Below the pieces are notes generated by a model, which made no database searches, had not been told where the DNA came from, and saw nothing but the letters and a program-made list of their open reading frames with translations. A program made the position numbers and the translations under genes. Source: JBBQIY01 sp964618405 (GTDB lineage Bacteria > Verrucomicrobiota > Kiritimatiellia > RFP12 > UBA3636). From it: a DNA stretch of 6,935 nucleotides. The first letter of the stretch is position 1. Each line of letters opens with the position of its first letter. Shown piece by piece: positions 1 through 5,425 of the stretch. The stretch covers positions 1 to 6,935 of the forward strand of contig CAZUAY010000203.1 of NCBI GenBank assembly GCA_964618405.1. The letters run 5' to 3'.

Positions 1-745
1 TTGCAGCAACGCTGGGGACCACTTGACTACCAACAAAATTGTCGACTGCGCCTGTTCCACGGAAGGAGACAGAGTTAACCTTCTTGAGTTCTGTTGTAGT
101 GAAGTCGCCATAGTTCGCTATGGTAAAGTTACTTTCGAAAGAACTGTCTTCTTTGACGATTCCATCAACAATGAACTTTACAGCAGGGATGGCAACGTTA
201 TAGTTAACCTCAATGCGGAGGTTGTACCAGTTGGTGTCGACCATCGAACCTCCTAGCTCAATCCACTTGTTTGTTCCCGAATCGCCGATATACGCACAAA
301 GAACTGAGTTGGTTGGCTCGTTTTCGTCGTCGAGGATGTTCTTGAGGTAGACAGCCGTTTGCACAGGGTTGAGTTCATCAGTATCGAAGCCCGCTGGTGC
401 GGTGTCAGATCCTACGAGATAGATATCTGCATCGACGAGCACAACCGATGAGGTCGAAGCAACACTTGGCTCCCAAGTCAGATTATTGCCTTGTGTGTCG
501 AGTTTGAGTGCCGATGTTGAATGTCCGGCGGGTAGATTGTTGGTGACCGACGACAAGTCGCCTTCTTCGGTCGTCCATACGCCGACACCTGCGTAAGTGT
601 CCGCATTCGTCAATGTGCTAATTGTATTTGCAACGTCATCAAAGTTAAAGCTCCACCACTGATTTGTGTTGGCTGCCATGACTTGCGACGACATGCTTAC
701 GGCAATCGCGATTGCAACTGCTTTTGCTGTTTTTCCGAATTTCAT
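1..745 (-). CDS. Secreted LamG/concanavalin-like surface protein, 3' end cut off by the window
   Basis: The frame is open from an ATG at 745 to the left edge (248 codons seen, no stop). Residues 1-24 form a Sec signal peptide: basic MKFGKTAK, a hydrophobic AVAIAIAVSM core and a VMA-A cleavage site, so the product is exported. The mature part is rich in Asn, Thr, Val and Asp and nearly free of Cys. It looks like a beta-sandwich: WWSFNFDD (30-37), WYNLRIEVNY (173-182), VKFIVDGIV (189-197) and VNSVSFRGTGAVDNF (223-237) follow the strand order of LamG/concanavalin-like domains, in which a ligand-facing strand is followed by a 'function as display of a derived quantity' hairpin. The start is supported by AGGAGA at 751-756, 5 nt upstream, and by its own promoter. 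The gene stands apart from the upstream operon (177 nt gap). No catalytic motif is visible. It could be a carbohydrate-binding or structural surface protein. Any C-terminal anchor lies outside the window. The secreted nature is well supported; the domain name is tentative. Confidence 0.8.
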   Translation of the reverse strand, partial: MKFGKTAKAVAIAIAVSMSSQVMAANTNQWWSFNFDDVANTISTLTNADTYAGVGVWTTEEGDLSSVTNNLPAGHSTSALKLDTQGNNLTWEPSVASTSSVVLVDADIYLVGSDTAPAGFDTDELNPVQTAVYLKNILDDENEPTNSVLCAYIGDSGTNKWIELGGSMVDTNWYNLRIEVNYNVAIPAVKFIVDGIVKEDSSFESNFTIANYGDFTTTELKKVNSVSFRGTGAVDNFVGSQVVPSVAA

Positions 746-821
746 GCTAGTCTCCTAGTTTTGTTTTTATTTAGTTGGGGTTATTTTTGTGCCGTTGGGG
801 CAGAATGACCCTTACCTCACT

Positions 822-851
822 AATATAGGGCACTTTTGGTCTCGGGGTCAA
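822..851 (-). promoter_or_regulatory. Sigma70-type promoter of the secreted-protein gene
   Basis: On the minus strand, TTGACC (846-851) matches the -35 consensus at five of six positions. TATATT (822-827) matches the -10 consensus at five of six. The spacer is 18 nt. The expected start of transcription is near 815, giving a leader of about 70 nt before the ATG at 745. It lies in the intergenic gap after tlyA, in the right orientation, and is preceded by A/T tracts that could act as an UP element. Assignment is from the sequence only. Confidence 0.65.
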
Positions 852-855
852 CCTT

Positions 856-897
856 AAAAGCTAATAAAAAGTAAAAACGTAAAAAAAAATGTAAAAA
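856..897 (-). promoter_or_regulatory. A/T-tract region upstream of the promoter (possible UP element or bent DNA)
   Basis: Five runs of A on the plus strand (856-859, 866-870, 873-877, 881-889, 893-897) lie immediately upstream of the -35 box at 846-851. Four of the five centres fall close to whole helical turns (about 857.5, 868, 885 and 895), the spacing expected for intrinsic curvature. The minus strand reads as repeated TTTTTAC units. It could raise promoter strength, and the T9 run could also help end transcription from tlyA, although no good hairpin precedes it. Confidence 0.45.
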
Positions 898-922
898 TCG
901 TTTTAATCTTGCTTTGAATCGC

Positions 923-1654
923 CTACAAAGGGGTTTTCCAGTAGGCCGTGTACTCAACATTGCCTTTGGGGCCCGTGAGGGGGGAAGTTGAGACGCCGAC
1001 CCAATCAAGCCCGATTTCGATGCCAAACTCACGAATGGATTCGACAACTTGCATCCGAACCGCTTCGTCGCGGACCACGCCGCCTTTGCCAACCTGCTCG
1101 CGTCCGGCTTCGAATTGCGGCTTGATCAGGGTCACGATGCCTCCGCCAGGGGCAAGAACCGCCATCATGGGCGGAAGGATGAGTCGTAAAGAAATAAAGG
1201 AAACATCGCAGACAGCAAAAGCGGGTACGAAGGGTAAATCAGCAGCCGTCATGTTGCGCGCATTAAATTTTTCAATCACCGTGACGCGCGGATCGGCGCG
1301 CAGTCTGGGGTGGAATTGATCATGCCCGACGTCGACCGACGCGACTTTCGCGGCCCCGTGTTGCAGAAGGCAGTCCGTGAACCCGCCAGTGGAAGCACCG
1401 ACATCTAAACACAAAAGCCCTTCGACGCTGATGCCAAATGCTTCGAATGCGCCTTCGAGCTTTTCGCCACCCCGGCTCACAAATCTCTCATTGCCGATAA
1501 CTTCTATTTCAATATCGGCATCGTATTTATTGCCGGATTTGGGAGATGGATAGTCTTTGACGCGCACTTTCCCTTCCATCACAAGCCGCTGTGCCACCGT
1601 TCTGCTGTCGGTAAGCCCTCTCAACACGAGGAGTTCGTCGAGGCGGATTTTCAT
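923..1654 (-). CDS. tlyA: TlyA-family rRNA 2'-O-methyltransferase (S4 + FtsJ-like domains)
   Basis: The 243-residue product has an N-terminal S4 RNA-binding domain (about 1-60, with RLDELLVLRGLTDSR and the EGKVRV turn) and an FtsJ/RrmJ-like SAM methyltransferase domain. SAM motif I is LDVGASTGGFTD (83-94), followed by VDVGHDQFHPRLR (107-119). The K-D-K-E tetrad of 2'-O-methyltransferases appears as K65 (SRGGEKL), D150 (CDVSFISL), K178 (IKPQFEAG) and E234 (GNVEYTAYW). Characterised TlyA enzymes methylate cytidine 2'-O positions in rRNA; old 'hemolysin A' labels refer to this family. Length is normal. The open frame extends 7 codons further to 1675, but the start at 1654 is preferred: it has AAAGGTG at 1660-1666 with 5 nt spacing, its ATGA overlaps the stop of the glycosyltransferase gene, and MKIRLDELL matches family N-termini. 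Translation is probably coupled to the upstream gene. Family assignment is firm; the exact rRNA target is not visible. Confidence 0.95.
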   Translation of the reverse strand: MKIRLDELLVLRGLTDSRTVAQRLVMEGKVRVKDYPSPKSGNKYDADIEIEVIGNERFVSRGGEKLEGAFEAFGISVEGLLCLDVGASTGGFTDCLLQHGAAKVASVDVGHDQFHPRLRADPRVTVIEKFNARNMTAADLPFVPAFAVCDVSFISLRLILPPMMAVLAPGGGIVTLIKPQFEAGREQVGKGGVVRDEAVRMQVVESIREFGIEIGLDWVGVSTSPLTGPKGNVEYTAYWKTPL

Positions 1655-2799
1655 CCGAGCACCTTTGCAACGCATCTCGCCATGCCGTTGATGAACTGTT
1701 CGGGTCCAAAACGCTCGGCGTTACGGCGTATGGCTTCGGGCGCGAACGTGGTGTTGGCGCAGCGTATAACAGCCTCTTCAAGGCTTTCCAAGCTCTGTTC
1801 GTTGAAGAAAACACCAGAAACGCCATCGGCAACCGTTTCAAGTGCACCGCCTTTTGCGTAGGCAACAACGGGACGCCCGCAGGCCTGCGCTTCGAGCGGA
1901 ACGATCCCGTAGTCCTCTTCTCCTGGGAAAATCAACATCCGACAGTTTCGGTAGAGGTTCAGCACGTCCTCGTCGGGAAGCCCGCCGAGAATGGAGACGG
2001 TCGGCCCTGCTCGGTGCTTCAGATTCTCGAGCATACCGCCGACGCCCACGACCTTTAAGGGCCAGCCTTTTTGGGAATAGAGGTCGACAGCGAGATCGAT
2101 CCGTTTATAAGGGACGAGTGCGGATACGATCAGGTCGTAATCTGCGGTGCATGTCCCGTCCGGTGAAGGGGTGCAGCGCACGGTATCCACGGGCGGATAG
2201 ACGACTTCGGATTCTCTGCCATAGAAGCGCTTGATGCGAGCCGCCGTGTGTTGGCTAATCGCCACGTACAAATCGACGTCGCCGGACGTCTTTTTGTCCC
2301 ATTGACGAAGCAGCCAAAGCAGAGGTTTGACGAGGGCGGCTTTGACCGGTGAGCTTCCAAAATATTCGTCAAAAAAAGTCCATGCATATCGCATCGGCGT
2401 AAAGCAAACGCAGAGGTGTTTTGCTCCTGCTGGTTTTCTAAAACTCTTCGCCACACAGTGGCTCGTCGTGAGCAGCAGGTCGGCATCGTCAACTTTGAGC
2501 GTGCGCGCGGCGAGCGGCATCAGGGGTAGCAGATTTCGGTAATGACGGCTTACACCCGGAATTCGGTTGAGAAAGGACGTGTTGACCTTGTGCGACGTGA
2601 TCGTGTCGGAAATGACGGCACGATTGTAGATCAAGGTTGAGATGGATGCGGAGGGAAAGGCGCGACAGAAATATTCGAACACGCGTTCGCCTCCCCGCAT
2701 CCCGGTAAGCCAATCGTGACCGAGGACGACGCGGCACTCGTTTGCCGCTTGAGTTAGTGCGGTAACATCGTTTACATCAGACTTGTTGGGGGGGATCAT
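1651..2799 (-). CDS. GT4-family glycosyltransferase (group 1, WbaZ-like)
   Basis: This 382-residue cytoplasmic GT-B enzyme probably transfers a nucleotide-sugar-derived residue to a lipid-linked or polysaccharide acceptor. The N-terminal Rossmann half begins with VVLGHDWLTGMRGGER (24-39), typical of WbaZ-like mannosyl/glycosyltransferases, and continues with SHCVAKSFRKPAGAKHLCVC and CFTPMRYAW. The C-terminal donor-binding half has SALVPYKRIDLAV (K near 232), then an EX7E motif in EEDYGIVPLE (E295 and E303) and GRPVVAYAKGGALETV. The frame is open to 2871, but that would overlap the regulator gene by 71 nt. The ATG at 2799 lies one nt after the regulator's stop (TGAAATG), suggesting translational coupling, and has no clear Shine-Dalgarno of its own. 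Residues 1-22 are a poor-complexity leader before the conserved core, so the true start may be later. A seven-C run falls in codons 2-4. The sugar and acceptor cannot be told from sequence. Context next to a polyprenyl sugar transferase fits envelope or exopolysaccharide assembly. Confidence 0.9.
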   Translation of the reverse strand: MIPPNKSDVNDVTALTQAANECRVVLGHDWLTGMRGGERVFEYFCRAFPSASISTLIYNRAVISDTITSHKVNTSFLNRIPGVSRHYRNLLPLMPLAARTLKVDDADLLLTTSHCVAKSFRKPAGAKHLCVCFTPMRYAWTFFDEYFGSSPVKAALVKPLLWLLRQWDKKTSGDVDLYVAISQHTAARIKRFYGRESEVVYPPVDTVRCTPSPDGTCTADYDLIVSALVPYKRIDLAVDLYSQKGWPLKVVGVGGMLENLKHRAGPTVSILGGLPDEDVLNLYRNCRMLIFPGEEDYGIVPLEAQACGRPVVAYAKGGALETVADGVSGVFFNEQSLESLEEAVIRCANTTFAPEAIRRNAERFGPEQFINGMARCVAKVLG

Positions 2800-2800
2800 T

Positions 2801-3538
2801 TCAGCTATTTTTAGGCTCTTCTTTGATGGGTTCGGATGCGCGTATGCGGCGAGCCGCGACCGGTACGCCACGAATGGCGCGTATGCCGCCCATCACAAAC
2901 GCACAAATTTCTCGGGTAAAATGTTCGGCCTCTTCTGCGCTCGGCTTGTCGTTACGAAAAAGGTTGCGACGTGCGCTTCTGTTGATGGTGAGGGCGCTGA
3001 ACTGGCTGTGTATCGCAAGGATGCAGCAGCCAACTTGAAAGTCCGTCACATGAGCCCCCATCATCCGGCGCAGGCGTGTTTCGAGGTCTTGGATACGAGG
3101 CGCGAGGTGTTCGGAAAGCACTTCTTCGGAGATGGGGGAAGGATCGTTAATTTCATTCGCGATGAGCCTTCGCAGAATGCTGCTCGGGCCTGTGTCGAAA
3201 ACAGAAAGCACACAGACGCGCAGATAGTGGTAGAGCCACTCGCGATCCATGTCCGTGGAGAGGTCGACGCCCGCCGATTCATCGATGGCGTTTTCCATGG
3301 CATAGTCCCACACGGCGCGGTAAAGCCCCTCTTTGCCCCCAAAATGGTAATTAACGGCTGCGACATTTGCGGTTGCGACTTTACAGATGTCTTGAGTTCT
3401 CGTGTTGCGAAAGCCGTTTTCTGCGAATTGTTCTGAGGCGAAGGCGAGCAGTCTGTCGTGGGTGTTCATTTTCGTGGCACTGCGCTTCGTGGCAGGACGA
3501 CTTCTTCTAGCGTTTGGATGACGTGCAGACTTTAGCAT
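2801..3538 (-). CDS. TetR/AcrR-family transcriptional regulator, CecR (YbiH)-like
   Basis: The 245-residue product carries a TetR DNA-binding domain at about 25-75: THDRLLAFASEQFAENGF, a helix-turn-helix (46-66, TRTQDICKVATANVAAVNYHF) and the GGKEGLYRAVWDY segment that is strongly conserved in CecR/YbiH-type regulators. The helical C-terminal part includes ILRRLIANEINDPSP (121-135), like the ligand/dimer domain (DUF1956) of that subfamily. The frame is open to 3601, but the start at 3538 has GAGGA at 3546-3550 with 7 nt spacing, and it sits 16 nt after the stop of the membrane-protein gene. Residues 1-23 form an Arg/Lys-rich tail ahead of the usual start of the domain; an internal ATG at 3469 (MNTHDRLL) lacks a Shine-Dalgarno. 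The ligand is unknown. Its place inside the cluster suggests local or autogenous control, but no convincing operator was identified. Confidence 0.9.
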   Translation of the reverse strand: MLKSARHPNARRSRPATKRSATKMNTHDRLLAFASEQFAENGFRNTRTQDICKVATANVAAVNYHFGGKEGLYRAVWDYAMENAIDESAGVDLSTDMDREWLYHYLRVCVLSVFDTGPSSILRRLIANEINDPSPISEEVLSEHLAPRIQDLETRLRRMMGAHVTDFQVGCCILAIHSQFSALTINRSARRNLFRNDKPSAEEAEHFTREICAFVMGGIRAIRGVPVAARRIRASEPIKEEPKNS

Positions 3539-3545
3539 CGAGTTT

Positions 3546-3550
3546 TCCTC
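3546..3550 (-). promoter_or_regulatory. Ribosome binding site that fixes the regulator start
   Basis: GAGGA on the minus strand lies 7 nt before the ATG at 3538. It selects this start over the longer open frame beginning at 3601, which would run into the upstream membrane-protein gene. Confidence 0.7.
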
Positions 3551-3554
3551 AGCA

Positions 3555-4043
3555 TTACATTTTGATGAGGTTGAGGAAGCCTGAAGTCCCGACCAAGGCA
3601 TTGCCTTTGATCACGACAATTACAGCGAGCCAAAGGAGTGGAACGATTGGAGAGAGCCGAAGAAGCGCCCATCCCCATCCGCTCCCAGCAGCTTCCAATA
3701 CAATCTGTCGTGTGCCAGCAATCGTCATCCAAAAGAACAGAATGCAGGCCACAAAAAGAAAGACCGAAATGGAAGCGATGAGTTGCGAGGCGCTTTCTGC
3801 GTAAATAATGATGTCTGCCATGGGTGTGCTCGCGGCCCAGTTTGCCCAGATGAGGTCGCTGAGAATGAGGATGATCGTGGAGATGAAAAACCACCAGCAC
3901 TGTGAGAACGTGCGATCAAATTGGTTCAGCACGATTTCCAACACAAGACCATAGAGCGCAAGGATCAGGAGTGGAATCATCTCCTTGAATGCCTGAACGG
4001 CGCTTGAGGAGGCTATAATAATGAAGTAGTCTGGTATATACAT
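3555..4043 (-). CDS. Unrecognised membrane protein with four predicted transmembrane helices
   Basis: The 162-residue product has hydrophobic segments at about 22-40 (MIPLLILALYGLVLEIVL), 49-69 (WWFFISTIILILSDLIWANWA), 87-108 (LIASISVFLFVACILFFWMTI) and 126-146 (LLRLSPIVPLLWLAVIVVIKG), so it is almost certainly an inner-membrane protein. No family motif or catalytic residue was recognised. A Trp/Ser-rich loop sits between the first and second helices, and Gly-rich AAGSGWGW precedes the fourth. The ATG at 4043 is the only ATG start in the frame that gives this set; a TTG at 4163 would extend it through a Cys/Arg-rich stretch into the nif3 gene and is less likely. No clear Shine-Dalgarno precedes 4043. 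It lies between the Nif3-family gene (103 nt gap) and the regulator gene (16 nt gap), so it may be controlled together with the regulator. A small transporter-like or anchor role is possible but unsupported. Confidence 0.75.
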   Translation of the reverse strand: MYIPDYFIIIASSSAVQAFKEMIPLLILALYGLVLEIVLNQFDRTFSQCWWFFISTIILILSDLIWANWAASTPMADIIIYAESASQLIASISVFLFVACILFFWMTIAGTRQIVLEAAGSGWGWALLRLSPIVPLLWLAVIVVIKGNALVGTSGFLNLIKM

Positions 4044-4146
4044 GGTAGAACGAATAAAAGAACAGCCACACGCCTTCCGTAGCGGTTCGAGGTGAGCAAG
4101 TCGACAACAAACACTCGAGTCACCTAAATAATCTACACCATATCGC
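4044..4146 (-). other. Intergenic gap within the operon, with an inverted repeat
   Basis: This is the largest gap between the operon genes. AGGTGA (4090-4095) and TCACCT (4120-4125) form a perfect 6-bp inverted repeat around a 24-nt centre that itself contains the palindromes GTCGAC (4100-4105) and ACTCGAGT (4113-4120). It could be an operator, perhaps for the nearby TetR-like regulator, or an RNA hairpin. The best promoter-like pair here, TTGCCT then 17 nt then TAGATT on the minus strand, begins inside the end of nif3 and is weak (four of six matches each). No terminator with a U-tract was seen. Confidence 0.35.
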
Positions 4147-4908
4147 CTACCAAGGCAAATCAAAATTAATGAAATCGCACGGTAATTTAAAATTGCGACT
4201 TAAAAAATCCCCAAGAGCCTTCACGCCAAAACGTTCTGTCGCGTAATGGCCGGCGGCAATGACGTTGATTCTGCCTTGTTTAGCAGCATGGTATGCTTGA
4301 AGGTTCATTTCGCCCGTAAGGTAGCAATCGAGACCTGCGTCAATCGCTTGGCTGACTTCTTCGGAAGCTCCTCCACTGACGATGCCGATGGTGCTGACAA
4401 GGCTGGAGCCGAACGGCAACGCATGGAAGGCGCCGCCGGGGGTCAGGGTGCGGACTCTGCCACAAAGCTCGTCGAAGGATAGCGGCGAGGGCAGCGTGCC
4501 CTTTCTGCCGATGCTGTTGCCGTGATAGGTGCAGAAACCTGTGACGCCGGTCAGCCCCAGAGCGGCAGCGATGCAGGCGTTGTTTCCAAGGACGGGATGG
4601 GCATCGAGTGGTAGGTGCGCCGCATAGAGCGCCATATCGTTCTTAATCAGAAACGAAACGATCTCATAGTTGGTTTCCGTGATCTTCGCCAGCGACGCTC
4701 CCCAGCTTATGCCGTGATGGACGACGCAGAGATCGGCTCCAAAATCCTGTGCAGCCTTAAAGAAATCAAGCGAGGCATCGACACCGCAGCAGACGTGGGT
4801 AACCTTGCCCGAGTTGGCGACTTGGAGTCCGTTATGGGATGTGTCTTCAAAGTCGGCGAGGCGGAGCTCGTCGTCGAGTGTGGCGGTGATTTTTTTAAGG
4901 GTTATCAT
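4147..4908 (-). CDS. Nif3/YbgI-family dinuclear metal-binding protein (DUF34)
   Basis: The 253-residue product has the metal-site motifs of the Nif3-like family in the right order: VVHHGISWG (HH at 64-65), AAHLPLDAHP (H98 and D102) and AAGHYATERFGV (H221 and E225), matching the ligand pattern of the two-metal centre in E. coli YbgI. Length matches the short bacterial form without the inserted regulatory domain. Proteins in this family are often labelled 'GTP cyclohydrolase 1 type 2' on weak grounds; the cellular substrate is not settled and I do not assign one. The frame is open to 4956, but the ATG at 4908 gives MITLKKITATLDDEL, the usual family N-terminus, and lies 8 nt after the stop of the DUF212 gene. 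The Shine-Dalgarno is poor, so translation may be coupled to that gene. It is probably cytoplasmic and has no evident link to the glycan genes beyond co-location. Confidence 0.92.
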   Translation of the reverse strand: MITLKKITATLDDELRLADFEDTSHNGLQVANSGKVTHVCCGVDASLDFFKAAQDFGADLCVVHHGISWGASLAKITETNYEIVSFLIKNDMALYAAHLPLDAHPVLGNNACIAAALGLTGVTGFCTYHGNSIGRKGTLPSPLSFDELCGRVRTLTPGGAFHALPFGSSLVSTIGIVSGGASEEVSQAIDAGLDCYLTGEMNLQAYHAAKQGRINVIAAGHYATERFGVKALGDFLSRNFKLPCDFINFDLPW

Positions 4909-4916
4909 AGAGCCAG

Positions 4917-5402
4917 CTAGAGTCCTGCGTTTTGTTTGTTGATCCAGAGGATACAAGACAGGGCGCTGAAGGCAATGCCGGTGAGCATGCCCATCAACAC
5001 TTCGATGCGAGTGTGCCCGAGGAGTTCTTTGAGTCGCTTGGTCTCGAAGCGATGTTCCTTGAGGAGTTCGTGGATAATGATGTTGATGAGGGCTGCTTGT
5101 TGGCCGGCGGCGCGACGCACGGTGGAGGCATCGAACATTGTGATGATGGCGTAGACGAGGGCCATGGCGAAGAGTGGCGATCCGAATCCTTCCGTGATAC
5201 CAATCGCCGTGGCGAGGCCAGAAACCGTAGCCGAGTGTGCACTGGGCATGCCGCCGGTACTGACCAGGTAATGAATGTCGACGTTGCGTGTTTTAATGAA
5301 GGCCAGTAACATCTTGATGCACTGAGCCAGGCACCAAGAAAAAAAGGCGCAGAAAAACCAGATGTTGTTTGTAAAAGAATAGACTCCTTGTGCTTCTATC
5401 AT
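4917..5402 (-). CDS. DUF212/divergent PAP2-family membrane protein (YuiD-like)
   Basis: The 161-residue product matches the DUF212 family, sometimes described as related to PAP2 acid phosphatases and vanadium haloperoxidases. Hallmarks are STGGMPSAHSATVSGLATA (48-66, resembling the PSxxS-H element of PAP2), FDASTVRRAAGQQA (90-103) and KELLGHTRIEVLMGMLTG (125-142). Membrane segments are likely at about 13-36, 57-70, 76-90 and 132-153. PAP2-type enzymes remove phosphate from lipid phosphates or pyrophosphates, but activity has not been assumed here because the DUF212 family is poorly characterised. The ATG at 5402 has AAGGA at 5413-5417, with a rather long 10-nt spacing, and follows the sugar-transferase stop by 23 nt, consistent with one transcript. 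Its place directly after an undecaprenyl-phosphate sugar transferase makes a polyprenyl-lipid role conceivable; that is inference. Confidence 0.9.
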   Translation of the reverse strand: MIEAQGVYSFTNNIWFFCAFFSWCLAQCIKMLLAFIKTRNVDIHYLVSTGGMPSAHSATVSGLATAIGITEGFGSPLFAMALVYAIITMFDASTVRRAAGQQAALINIIIHELLKEHRFETKRLKELLGHTRIEVLMGMLTGIAFSALSCILWINKQNAGL

Positions 5403-5425
5403 ATCGTTTCAGTCCTTAAGTTCAG

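Noticed and set aside
23..256. A short plus-strand open frame near the left edge
   Set aside because: It lies opposite the secreted-protein gene, whose signal peptide, ribosome site and promoter agree on the minus strand.
898..930. Possible rho-independent terminator after tlyA
   Set aside because: The only hairpin (CTTTG 912-916 with CAAAG 926-930) has five weak pairs, overlaps the stop codon and is too far from the long T run.
948..1319. A 123-codon plus-strand open frame opposite tlyA
   Set aside because: It is a shadow of the methyltransferase domain, low in protein-like features.
2783..3436. A 217-codon plus-strand open frame opposite the regulator
   Set aside because: It is antisense to a clear TetR-family gene, has no recognisable family, and its composition follows from the opposite strand.
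4044..4163. N-terminal extension of the membrane protein from a TTG at 4163
   Set aside because: The extension would overlap the nif3 end, has no helix or family signal, and is Cys/Arg-rich unlike the rest of the protein.
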